Positions 1 to 7,532 of a DNA stretch of 64,000 bases are shown one piece after another (the stretch's first letter is position 1; every line of letters starts with the position of its first letter). Source of the stretch: Rhodanobacteraceae bacterium. GTDB lineage: Bacteria; Pseudomonadota; Gammaproteobacteria; Xanthomonadales; Rhodanobacteraceae. The position numbers were made by a program, and so were the translations under genes. The DNA lies in NCBI GenBank assembly GCA_009996615.1, contig JAACZU010000005.1, forward strand, positions 1 through 64,000, given 5' to 3'. The notes under the pieces are model-generated. The model was not told where the DNA came from, made no database searches, and worked only from the letters and a program-made list of their open reading frames with translations.

Positions 1-161
1 TGGCCCGCCTTCCGTTCGCCCTCGGGCCGCTGGAAGGCCATCGGCTCGCCATCGACGTGCCGGCACTGACCCTGGCGCTGGGCTCCCTGATCCGCAGCGA
101 CACGCTCACTGCCTACCCGTACCCGGCCAGGATCTGGACGCCGGAAGCGGTAACGGCTTGA
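1..161 (+). CDS. C-terminal part of an unknown ICE protein
   Basis: An open frame runs in from the window edge (frame starting at base 3) and ends at a TGA at 159-161. About 52 residues are visible, ending in WTPEAVTA. I recognise no family or motif. It lies just before a long hairpin and the methylase gene and so belongs to the same ICE block. The start and size of the gene are unknown. Confidence 0.45.
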   Translation, partial: ARLPFALGPLEGHRLAIDVPALTLALGSLIRSDTLTAYPYPARIWTPEAVTA

Positions 162-168
162 GCCACCT

Positions 169-196
169 GCGGAGGCACGCCTTGGCGTGCCTCCGC
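169..196 (+). promoter_or_regulatory. 13-bp perfect hairpin before the methylase gene
   Basis: GCGGAGGCACGCC (169-181) pairs without mismatch with GGCGTGCCTCCGC (184-196) across a 2-base TT. A pyrimidine-rich stretch and an AGGAG ribosome site follow, then the ATG at 226. There is no clear T-run, so it is more likely an untranslated-leader or processing structure than a strong terminator. Similar hairpins of unrelated sequence precede the next two genes. Confidence 0.55.
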
Positions 197-225
197 GATT
201 CATCCCCGCCAACCAGGAGACTTCC

Positions 226-1259
226 ATGGCTCTCATGTTTCCGCGGCTCGCCCGCAATTTCATTCGCAACGGCTACTTCCCCACGGATGAGCCCACGCTC
301 GAAAGAGCCCTCAACGCACTGATGCCCAGCGATGGGCCGATGTGCATCCTCGATCCCTGCGCCGGCGAAGGCGTGGCGATCGCCGAAGCCGCTCATGCCC
401 TCGGGCGCGAGCACGCCAAGGCGTTCGCCGTCGAGTTCGATGCGGAGCGGGCGCGCCATGCCCGCGGCCTTGTCGATCACTGCCTGCACGCAGACCTGAT
501 GGATACGATGATCTCCAAGCAGTCCTTCGGGCTGCTGTGGCTGAATCCGCCGTATGGCGACCTGTCCAAGGACGTCAACGGCAACATCGGCTACCAGGGC
601 CAAGGCCGTGCCCGCCTCGAAAAGCTGTTCTACCAGCGCAGCCTGTCGCTGTTGCAGTACGGCGGCGTGCTGGTCTTCATCGTCCCCGGCTACGTGCTCG
701 ACGCGGAGTTGGTCGGCTGGCTGACTCGCCACTATACGGACCTGAGGATCTACCGAGCGGTGGAAACGCAGTTCAAACAGGTGGTCATCTTCGGACGCCG
801 GGTGCGCCAGCGCGAGCAGGTACCCGATGGCGTCAAGGCCGTGCGCAATCTGCTGCTGCAGGTTGGGCTGGGCGAAGTCGAAGCCGAGGAACTGCCGAGC
901 GAATGGCCGTTCCTGCCGTACATCGTCCCTGCCAGCCCGGCCGAGCCGGAGCATTTCTTCCGCGTGACGATGGAGCCCGAGCAGTTCGCCGACGAAGTTG
1001 GCCGCCTGCAAGGTCTCTGGCCGTCGCTGGACACGCACCTGGGGGCCGCGCAGCAGTCGCTGCGTCCACCGGCGCGGGCGTGCTCGTCGTCAAAGGTGAC
1101 ACCCACAAGGACAAGACGCTCCAGCGGGAATTCACCGAACGCGAAGACGGCTCGATCGCCGAGACCCGCATCCTCACCGACAAGTTTGTTCCCGTCATCC
1201 GCGCGTGGGACATGACGCCTGGCTCCGCGACACGAGGCGAGGTGTTGACCATCCGCTGA
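226..1259 (+). pseudogene. DUF6094-like SAM-dependent DNA methylase, frameshifted near base 1070
   Basis: The protein begins MALMFPRLARN and carries a class I methyltransferase core: the SAM-binding DPCAGEG motif (about residues 44-50) and the NPPYG catalytic motif of N6-adenine/N4-cytosine methylases (about residue 108). ICEs of this family carry a DUF6094 protein at this position, just before the helicase. The first frame reads well to LRPPARA (about base 1078) and then becomes low-complexity Ser/Thr/Arg until a stop at 1215. From about base 1077 the +2 frame reads a normal-looking tail (VLVVKGDTHKDKTLQ to GEVLTIR) and stops at 1257-1259. I infer a deletion not divisible by three that joins the two halves. 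The ATG at 226 is chosen for its AGGAG site at 214-218. The catalytic half could still be made as a 329-residue protein. Confidence 0.65.
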
Positions 1260-1303
1260 TTGTTTCTCCACCGCTGACGGTTCGCCGTCTCTCTTCCCAC
1301 CAC

Positions 1304-1342
1304 GGGGCATGCCATCGCCCCGCTGGGGGTGGTGCATGCCCC
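1304..1342 (+). promoter_or_regulatory. Long hairpin before the helicase gene
   Basis: GGGGCATGC (1304-1312) pairs with GCATGCCCC (1334-1342). An inner CCCC/GGGG stem (1318-1321 with 1325-1328) extends it. ATTTTCTTTGG follows, then the helicase ATG at 1363. The T-rich tail could make it an attenuator or weak terminator. The architecture matches the hairpins at 169-196 and 3699-3733. Confidence 0.5.
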
Positions 1343-1362
1343 ATTTTCTTTGGAGCATCACC

Positions 1363-3642
1363 ATGTCCCTCGATCTCGAAACTACCGCTGCCGATGCCAC
1401 GTCCGTCCAAGGCGAACTGCTCGACGCGGATTCTTCCCCTCTGACCCTGAGCCTTCAGGATTTCGTCGGTGAGTTCGGCGACGAACTGCTCGACGCCCTC
1501 AACAGCGCCAACCCGCCGGTCTATGCCGGCCAGCCGCAGGCGCACCGGCAACTCATCGTCGCCAGCCTCAAGCGCAAGCTGTTCCAGGCTCAGGCCGAAG
1601 TCGTCCATGCCGTCGCCGAGCTGCTGATCGATCGCAACGAACGCGCTGCGATCGTCAATGGCGAAATGGGCTGCGGCAAAACGACCGTCGGCATCGCCAC
1701 GGCCGCCGTACTCAACGCCGAAGGCTACCGCCGCACCCTGGTTCTTTCGCCCCCGCATCTGGTTTACAAGTGGCGGCGCGAGATCCAGGAGACGGTAGCG
1801 GGCGCAAAGGTGTGGGTGCTCAACGGCCCCGACACCTTGGTCAAGCTCATCAAGCTGCGCGAGCAGTTGGGTGTGCAGCCCTCGGGCCAGGAGTTCTTTG
1901 TCCTTGGCCGCGTCAGGATGAGGATGGGGTTCCACTGGAAGCCTGTCTTCACCACGCGGCGTACTCGCCACGGCGACGTGGCAGCGTGCCCGGACTGCGG
2001 CACGGTCATCACCGATCTCGACGGCGAGCCGGTCAATCCGATCGAACTCGAAGCAGAGGAGTACCGCAGGAAGTGCAGCCATTGCGCCGCCCCCCTGTGG
2101 ACGCTGATCCGCCCGCGCAGCCTGTCCGGCAGCGATCAGTCCTCGGCCGTTCTCAAAGCGCTGAAGCGCATCCCGACCATTGGGGAAGTCACCGCGCAGA
2201 AGCTGATGCAGAAGTTCGGCGACGGGTTCCTGGCGTCGATGCTGGGCGACAACATCCACGAGTTCATCAACTTGATGGACGGCAACGGCGAGCTGGTGTT
2301 TTCCGACCGTCAGGCCACGCGCATGGAACGTGCCATGGCCAACATGGAGTTCGGTTTTGGAGAAGGCGGCTACCAGCCGTCCGAGTTCATCAAGCGCTAC
2401 CTGCCACAAGGCACGTTCGACCTGCTCATCGCCGATGAGGCCCACGAGTACAAGAACGGTGGTAGTGCCCAGGGCCAGGCGATGGGCGTACTGGCGGCGA
2501 AGGCTCGCAAGACCTTGCTGCTGACCGGAACGCTCATGGGCGGCTACGGCGACGACCTGTTCTACCTGCTGTTCCGAGCCCTCCCGGGGCGGATGATCGA
2601 AGACGGCTACCGCCCGACCACGAGCGGCAGCATGACGTCGGCCGCGATGGCGTTCATGAGGGATCACGGGATTCTTCGGGATATTTATTCCGAGAGTACC
2701 GGCACGGCGCACAAGACCGCGAAAGGCACGAAAGTCAGTGTCAGAACGGTCAAGGCCCCGGGCTTCGGCCCCAAGGGCGTGTTGCGTTGCATCCTGCCGT
2801 TCACGATCTTCCTCAAGCTCAAGGACATCGGTGGCAATGTCCTGCCGCCGTATGACGAGGAGTTCCGTGAAGTCGCGATGGACACGGCGCAAGCCGCGGC
2901 CTACCGCGATCTGGCGAGTCGGCTGACCGCAGAGCTGAAACAGGCTCTGGCGCGACGCGACACGACCTTGCTGGGCGTGGTCCTCAACGTGCTGCTGGCT
3001 TGGCCGGATTGCTGCTTCCGGTCGGAGACCGTGGTGCATCCGCGCACGCGCAACACCTTGGCGTTCGTCCCGGCTCAGTTCTCTGAGTTCGAGGTGACGC
3101 CGAAAGAGCGCGAGCTGATCGACATCTGCAAGGAAGAGAAGGCACAGGGCCGCAAGGTCCTGGCCTACACGGTCTATACCGGCACGCGCGATACGACGAG
3201 CCGGTTGAAGGTGCTGCTGGAGCAGGAAGGCTTCCGGGTGGCGGTGTTGCGCGCAAGCGTGGATGCCAGCCGCCGCGAGGACTGGATCGCCGAGCAACTG
3301 GACCGTGGCATCGACGTGCTCATCACCAACCCCGAGCTTGTGAAGACGGGATTGGACCTGTTGGACTTCCCGACGATCGTGTTCATGCAAAGCGGCTACA
3401 ACGTGTACTCGCTCCAGCAGGCGGCACGCCGCTCCTGGCGTATCGGGCAGAAACAGCCCGTGCGCGTGATCTACCTCGGCTACGCCGGCTCCTCTCAGAT
3501 GACCTGCCTGGAACTGATGGCCAAGAAGATCATGGTCTCGCAGTCCACCTCGGGCGACGTGCCCGAGTCCGGGCTGGATGTACTCAACCAGGACGGCGAT
3601 TCCGTCGAGGTCGCTCTGGCCCGGCAACTGGTCGCCGCCTGA
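1363..3642 (+). CDS. SNF2/DEAD-like helicase of the ICE, with zinc ribbon
   Basis: This 759-residue superfamily 2 ATPase has Walker A GEMGCGKTT near residue 100 and a DEAH box (ADEAHEYKN) near residue 356. Its C-terminal helicase half includes DVLITNPELVKTGLDLLDF and QQAARRSWRIGQ, the last being the SNF2 motif VI pattern. Between the motifs lies a four-cysteine ribbon (CPDC near 209, CSHC near 239), probably for nucleic-acid contact. The ATG at 1363 follows a TTTGGAG site. The same helicase follows the DUF6094 methylase in related ICEs and is thought to act in element DNA processing; its exact role is not known. It is intact here although the upstream methylase is not. Confidence 0.8.
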   Translation: MSLDLETTAADATSVQGELLDADSSPLTLSLQDFVGEFGDELLDALNSANPPVYAGQPQAHRQLIVASLKRKLFQAQAEVVHAVAELLIDRNERAAIVNGEMGCGKTTVGIATAAVLNAEGYRRTLVLSPPHLVYKWRREIQETVAGAKVWVLNGPDTLVKLIKLREQLGVQPSGQEFFVLGRVRMRMGFHWKPVFTTRRTRHGDVAACPDCGTVITDLDGEPVNPIELEAEEYRRKCSHCAAPLWTLIRPRSLSGSDQSSAVLKALKRIPTIGEVTAQKLMQKFGDGFLASMLGDNIHEFINLMDGNGELVFSDRQATRMERAMANMEFGFGEGGYQPSEFIKRYLPQGTFDLLIADEAHEYKNGGSAQGQAMGVLAAKARKTLLLTGTLMGGYGDDLFYLLFRALPGRMIEDGYRPTTSGSMTSAAMAFMRDHGILRDIYSESTGTAHKTAKGTKVSVRTVKAPGFGPKGVLRCILPFTIFLKLKDIGGNVLPPYDEEFREVAMDTAQAAAYRDLASRLTAELKQALARRDTTLLGVVLNVLLAWPDCCFRSETVVHPRTRNTLAFVPAQFSEFEVTPKERELIDICKEEKAQGRKVLAYTVYTGTRDTTSRLKVLLEQEGFRVAVLRASVDASRREDWIAEQLDRGIDVLITNPELVKTGLDLLDFPTIVFMQSGYNVYSLQQAARRSWRIGQKQPVRVIYLGYAGSSQMTCLELMAKKIMVSQSTSGDVPESGLDVLNQDGDSVEVALARQLVAA

Positions 3643-3654
3643 TTCCCAAGCCAT

Positions 3655-3680
3655 ACGCCGGCCCTCGCGCCGCCGGCTTT
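3655..3680 (+). terminator. Weak terminator after the helicase gene
   Basis: GCCGGC (3657-3662) and GCCGGC (3672-3677) form a short stem with TTTCTCGTTCC after it. It starts 13 bases after the helicase stop codon. The stem is only 6 bp and the T-run is interrupted, so termination would be partial. Confidence 0.35.
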
Positions 3681-3698
3681 CTCGTTCCTTCCCGCCCT

Positions 3699-3733
3699 GC
3701 AGCCATGCCCGTGCTCTGCGCGGGCATGGCTGC
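3699..3733 (+). promoter_or_regulatory. 13-bp perfect hairpin before the small ICE gene
   Basis: GCAGCCATGCCCG (3699-3711) pairs perfectly with CGGGCATGGCTGC (3721-3733) around a 9-base loop. TTATTCTCATCCC and an AAGGAG site follow, leading to the ATG at 3762. It has the same layout as the hairpins at 169 and 1304 but a different sequence. Confidence 0.55.
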
Positions 3734-3761
3734 GCTTATTCTCATCCCAAGGAGTCATCGT

Positions 3762-4205
3762 ATGAAAACCCTACGTATCGCGGCCGCGTGCCGCAACGCT
3801 TCGGGCATGGCCGACATGCCCATCTTCGACGTCACCGTGACGGATGCCGAGTATCACATCGGCGCCCACTACGACCGGGCACAGGCGCTGGCCGATGAGG
3901 CCGGCTATGAAGGCCCATTTGTCTTCTTCGACGCGACGGAACAGAGCGCCATCCTGTCGGCGGCCAACGAACTGGATCTGGTTCCCCAGGTCGTCGTGAT
4001 CGACATGACCAACGGCCAGGTGCATTCGGTGTGCTGCGACGCCGGACAGATCAAGGTGATCTGCTACGACGAAAGCAACCTCGACGAAGCACCTGATGAT
4101 GTCGTGACCGAGCACCCTGTCGGCGAGAACGGCGCACTCGTGCGCTGCTGGGCGCACATCCGGACCGCGGACGTCGATCCGGGCCTCATCAAGGCCCGCG
4201 ACTGA
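3762..4205 (+). CDS. Small acidic ICE protein of unknown function
   Basis: This 147-residue protein begins MKTLRIAAACRN and has no signal peptide or membrane segment. It is acidic, with a Cys-Cys pair (VHSVCCDAGQ) and a DESNLDEAPDD stretch. The start is fixed by an AAGGAG site at 3749-3754. I assign no function. Small proteins of this kind sit between the helicase and the pilL-like gene in related ICEs. A strong terminator follows at once, so it is the last gene of the first block. Confidence 0.6.
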   Translation: MKTLRIAAACRNASGMADMPIFDVTVTDAEYHIGAHYDRAQALADEAGYEGPFVFFDATEQSAILSAANELDLVPQVVVIDMTNGQVHSVCCDAGQIKVICYDESNLDEAPDDVVTEHPVGENGALVRCWAHIRTADVDPGLIKARD

Positions 4206-4227
4206 TCCGCGCATTCCCTGCACCATG

Positions 4228-4252
4228 ACGGCCCTTCGGGGCCGTTTTTTTT
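4228..4252 (+). terminator. Rho-independent terminator
   Basis: ACGGCCC, TTC loop, GGGGCCGT and a run of eight Ts. This is a canonical intrinsic terminator that separates the helicase block from the transfer operon. Confidence 0.85.
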
Positions 4253-4380
4253 GACCATTGATCTCCAAAGTTCGGGCTGCTCACCATCCTGGCCAATGGC
4301 CCGATGGGCATCGCGAGAGATTGCTGGGAATGACCGCCTCCCCAATGCCGCCCCGGAAAACCGGACGGGGCGTGATTCGC

Positions 4381-4388
4381 ATTGTTTG
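4381..4388 (+). promoter_or_regulatory. ATTGTTTG motif upstream of the first transfer block
   Basis: The sequence GATTCGCATTGTTTG ends at 4388, 58 bases before the start at 4447. The 8-mer recurs at 10492 and 19139 at almost the same distance from a gene start. The site at 19139 shares 14 of 15 bases with this one. It is probably a binding site or promoter element for transfer genes; no classical -10 box is evident. Confidence 0.45.
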
Positions 4389-4446
4389 CTGCCGCGCGCG
4401 ACCCTAGCGGCGATGGTGAGGGCTCGATGTTTCAGGACGCCGAGCT

Positions 4447-5034
4447 ATGTGCCCCTCTCCACCCTGGTTTCACCACCCCGAACGCCGCCTGATGACCGGG
4501 TTCCTTGGCCTGCTTTGGTCGGTGCTGGCTGGCGGCTGCGCGACCACCACGGCGCCGCTCGTATCCGACGGCATCGAGGAAGTCTCGGCGGCCACCGAAC
4601 ACGAGGCACCCGAGTTCATTCCCGTCGTGCGCTACGGCCGCTACACGTTGGTCGAGCTGGCACCGACAGCGGCACAGCGCGACTTGCTGTTGCAGACCAT
4701 CGACGTGTCCATGCCCGAGGATGCCCGCGCCACTGTCGGCGATGGGCTGCGGCATGTGCTCAAGCGCAGCGGCTACGGCCTTTGCCAAACGGCACATGTG
4801 GTGATCGATCTGTACGGACTGCCGTTGCCGGTGGCGCACCTACATCTTGGCCCCATGACCTTGCGCGACGCGCTGCTGACCCTGGCCGGACCGGCCTGGG
4901 AACTGCACGCGGATGATCGGGCACGACAGGTTTGCTTCGAGCAGCCCGGCAGCGACGTTGCAGCGGCGCCGGCCCCCGAACCGCCTGCCGCCGAGGCAGT
5001 GCAGACGTTCCCGCTCGCCGGAGACCGGCAGTGA
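4447..5034 (+). CDS. PilL-like conjugative transfer lipoprotein (TIGR03748 type)
   Basis: This 195-residue protein has a hydrophobic N-terminus ending in a lipobox (LAGGC), so it is expected to be an exported lipoprotein. The mature part contains RYGRYTLVELAP and a secretin-like AMIN/STN-type fold (PMTLRDALLTLAGPAWEL), as in the PilL-related proteins that open the MPF_G transfer operon. An internal ATG at 4492 (MTGFLGLLW) would give a more usual signal peptide; neither start has a strong ribosome site. The stop overlaps the next start (GTGA), so the genes are translationally coupled. Confidence 0.75.
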   Translation: MCPSPPWFHHPERRLMTGFLGLLWSVLAGGCATTTAPLVSDGIEEVSAATEHEAPEFIPVVRYGRYTLVELAPTAAQRDLLLQTIDVSMPEDARATVGDGLRHVLKRSGYGLCQTAHVVIDLYGLPLPVAHLHLGPMTLRDALLTLAGPAWELHADDRARQVCFEQPGSDVAAAPAPEPPAAEAVQTFPLAGDRQ

Positions 5035-5672
5035 ACGCCCCGCGGACTCCCCGGCGTCCGACCGCCTCCGTGGTGGCGCAGAGCCTGCTGTGGCTCTGGC
5101 TGATCTGCCTCAGCGTTTTCGTGCTCATGGGCTACCAGTCCATGAACGACCCTGCCGACCGGGAGCGGGTCGATTCCGGCCTGCAACGCCTCGAAGCGCT
5201 GGTTGCCGGCCTGGCGGAGACCACGCAGGCCCTGCAGCAGCGGCCTGCACCCGCGACGGCAGCGGGACTGCAAGAGACACGCCAGGCCCTGGAAGCCCGC
5301 ATCACGAAGGTCGAGCAGGCGCAGGGTGACCGTGCGGCCGCCGCCGACCTTCAAGCACTGCGCGAAGAGGTCGAGCAGATCAAGACGCGCCAGGCAACTG
5401 CGCGTGCTACCAAACCGAACCCGCCGCGCCCGTCCAAACCCGTTGCGGCCACCCTCGTGCCACCTCCATTGCCATTCCGCGTCGTGGGTGCCGAGCTGCG
5501 CGCGGGCCAACGCAGCGTATCCGTCGCGCCGAGCGTCGGCGATTTCACCGCCGACCAGGTGCAGGTGCTGCTGCCGGGGGATGCCGTCGGCTCCTGGCGC
5601 TTGCAGGCCATCGACGGAAACGCCGCGGTGTTCCAGGCCGGTGAGCAGACTCGCCGCGTGGCGATTCCTTGA
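5031..5672 (+). CDS. Single-pass membrane protein with coiled coil, ICE transfer region
   Basis: This 213-residue protein starts at a GTG overlapping the previous stop. One membrane segment (about residues 14-35, LLWLWLICLSVFVLMGYQS) is followed by a long Glu/Gln/Arg-rich coiled coil (about 40-125) and a compact C-terminal domain (VVGAELRAGQRSVSVAP). The topology suggests an inner-membrane protein with a periplasmic stalk. I know no specific function. It always lies between the pilL-like and PFL_4693-like genes in this ICE family. Confidence 0.7.
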   Translation: MNAPRTPRRPTASVVAQSLLWLWLICLSVFVLMGYQSMNDPADRERVDSGLQRLEALVAGLAETTQALQQRPAPATAAGLQETRQALEARITKVEQAQGDRAAAADLQALREEVEQIKTRQATARATKPNPPRPSKPVAATLVPPPLPFRVVGAELRAGQRSVSVAPSVGDFTADQVQVLLPGDAVGSWRLQAIDGNAAVFQAGEQTRRVAIP

Positions 5673-5688
5673 ATCAGAGGGCCACGCG

Positions 5689-6411
5689 ATGAAACGCCAC
5701 GCCATCCTCCTCCTGCTGCTGTCTGCGCTGCACCTGCCGGCTTCGGCACAGCAGCCGCCCCAGCAAGCCTCCAACGTGCAGCCTGCTCGCACGAGCCAGA
5801 GCCAGATCGCGCACAGCCAGGACACACGGCTGGCGAAGGAATGGGGCCTGCGCGACGACGAGTTCGCCCGCTATCGCGAACTGATGGAGGGGCCGATCGG
5901 CGTCTATTCGCCGAACCTGGACCCGCTGTCCGTGCTGGGCATCGAGGCCCGTTCCGACGAAGAGCGGCGGCGCTACGCGGAGCTGCAGGTACAGGTCGAA
6001 GCGCGCCGCGTGGAAAAGCTGCTGGCCTACCAGCGTGCCTACGACGACGCCTGGCAGCGCCTGAACCCCGGTATGCAGCGCGTGAACCTGCCCGATGACA
6101 AGCCGGGCGCCGCCGGGCGCGGCAGTGGTCGCACGGCGGTGTTCGTCAAGGACGGCTGCGCCGCCTGCGGCCAGCTCGTGCAGCGCCTGCAATCCTCGGG
6201 AGCCGAGTTCGACCTGTACATGGTCGGCAGTCGCCAGGACGACGCGCGCATCCGCGACTGGGCCAAGCGCGCGAACGTCGATCCGGCACGGGTGCGCAGC
6301 GGCACCATCACGCTCAACCATGACGGCGGCCGCTGGCTGTCGCTGGGCCTGCCCGGCGATCTGCCCGCAGTCGTGCGCGAGGTGAACGGCCAATGGCAGC
6401 GCCAGCCGTAG
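5689..6411 (+). CDS. Integrating conjugative element protein, TIGR03759 (PFL_4693 type)
   Basis: This 240-residue exported protein has a clear signal peptide (MKRHAILLLLLSALHLPASAQ). A charged helical part contains EWGLRDDEFARYRELMEGP, the hallmark of the PFL_4693 family. The C-terminal domain looks thioredoxin-like with a CAAC pair (KDGCAACGQLVQRLQ, about residue 155), so a redox or disulfide role in the periplasm is plausible. The ATG at 5689 is preceded by AGAGG. The 3' end overlaps the transglycosylase gene by 19 bases. Confidence 0.8.
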   Translation: MKRHAILLLLLSALHLPASAQQPPQQASNVQPARTSQSQIAHSQDTRLAKEWGLRDDEFARYRELMEGPIGVYSPNLDPLSVLGIEARSDEERRRYAELQVQVEARRVEKLLAYQRAYDDAWQRLNPGMQRVNLPDDKPGAAGRGSGRTAVFVKDGCAACGQLVQRLQSSGAEFDLYMVGSRQDDARIRDWAKRANVDPARVRSGTITLNHDGGRWLSLGLPGDLPAVVREVNGQWQRQP

Positions 6412-6983
6412 CGGCGGCGCTGCGCGCACTGGTGCTCGCTGCTGGCCTCCACGCCTGCGCGGCCCTTGCCCAGGAGGTTCCGCCACCGGCCTATCAGCTT
6501 GCCGCGAAGCGCGCGGGCATCCCCTCGACCGTGCTCTACGCCGTGGCCCTACAAGAAAGCGGCATCCGGCGAAACGGGCGCATCGTCCCGTGGCCCTGGT
6601 CCCTCAACGTCGCCGGCCAGTCGCGCCGCTTCGCCACCCGCGCCGAGGCCTGCTCAGGCTTGCAGCAGGCGATGCGTACCACGCCGCACACGCGCATCGA
6701 CGCAGGACTGGGTCAAATCAACCTCGGCTACCACAAGCACCGCTTCACCAGCGCGTGCGACTTGCTCGATCCGTACCGCAACCTCGCTATCGCGTCCGAG
6801 ATCCTGAAGGAACAGCACAGCCCGGGCGAGGACTGGCTGTTGGCGATCGGCCGCTACCACCGCCCCGCGGGTGGCGAGCCCGCAGCCCGCTATCGGCGGA
6901 GCGTTTCCCGCCACCTCGCCCGCGTGCAGGGCACGCGGCCAACCACCACGGCGCTCGCCGCGCGTCAGGAGGCTTCCCCATGA
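6393..6983 (+). CDS. Lytic transglycosylase of the transfer system (SLT domain)
   Basis: This 196-residue protein has a signal peptide of about 27 residues and a soluble lytic transglycosylase fold. The catalytic glutamate is in ALQESG (Glu55), followed by GLGQINLGYHKHRF and the helix around AIASEILKEQ. Such enzymes open peptidoglycan locally so that the conjugation channel can be built. The gene overlaps its neighbours on both sides (19 bases upstream, ATGA downstream). Confidence 0.85.
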   Translation: MAAPAVAAALRALVLAAGLHACAALAQEVPPPAYQLAAKRAGIPSTVLYAVALQESGIRRNGRIVPWPWSLNVAGQSRRFATRAEACSGLQQAMRTTPHTRIDAGLGQINLGYHKHRFTSACDLLDPYRNLAIASEILKEQHSPGEDWLLAIGRYHRPAGGEPAARYRRSVSRHLARVQGTRPTTTALAARQEASP

Positions 6984-7528
6984 CGAAACTCCATCTGGCC
7001 AACCGCACCTTGAAGGGCCTGCTCGTGCTGCTGACCGCTTTGCCGCTGGCCTCGCATGCCGGCGAGCCGCTGATCGTGGTCGAGGACCGCGGCGGCACGT
7101 CGGCGCTGCCGTACTACGAAGCCCTCAATCTCCAACCGCGTACCGATGCCCCGGTCCGACCGCCCATCCCGACGCCCCAGGTTCCCGCCACGCCCGCGGA
7201 CGAAGCCGCGATGCTGCCGGTGCGCAGCGCCAAGCTCTCGCCCGGCACCGTTGCGCGGCGGGTGATTGAGGCACCGGGCCTGCGGCCATTCGTGGTCGTC
7301 GGCGACGACGAGGTTTCCCGGGCCTGGTTGCAGCGCCGTGTCGCCTCGCTGCGCGAGCGTGGCGCGGTCGGGCTGGTCGTCAATGTCGAGACCGTGCAGG
7401 CCCTCGCGCGGCTGCGCGCACTGGCGCCAGGCGTCCCGCTCGCCCCCGTGGCAGGCGACGACCTGGCCGATCGCCTGGGCCTGCGGCACTACCCGGCGCT
7501 GATCACGGCCACCGGCATCGAGCAATGA
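6980..7528 (+). CDS. Integrating conjugative element protein, TIGR03765 (PFL_4695 type)
   Basis: This 182-residue protein has a signal peptide (about residues 1-27, LPLASHAGEP). After a Pro-rich linker (PVRPPIPTPQVPATP) comes a compact domain with FVVVGDDEVSRAWLQRR and LGLRHYPALIT, typical of PFL_4695 proteins. It is periplasmic with no known enzymatic role; some relatives are described as restriction-endonuclease-like. The start overlaps the preceding stop by ATGA and the stop is 4 bases before traD. Confidence 0.75.
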   Translation: MTKLHLANRTLKGLLVLLTALPLASHAGEPLIVVEDRGGTSALPYYEALNLQPRTDAPVRPPIPTPQVPATPADEAAMLPVRSAKLSPGTVARRVIEAPGLRPFVVVGDDEVSRAWLQRRVASLRERGAVGLVVNVETVQALARLRALAPGVPLAPVAGDDLADRLGLRHYPALITATGIEQ

Positions 7529-7532
7529 AGCC

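Noticed and set aside
1195-3654. 819-codon open frame on the minus strand
   Set aside because: Exact shadow of the helicase gene; composition is Arg/His-rich without motifs, and the plus-strand protein has full helicase motifs.
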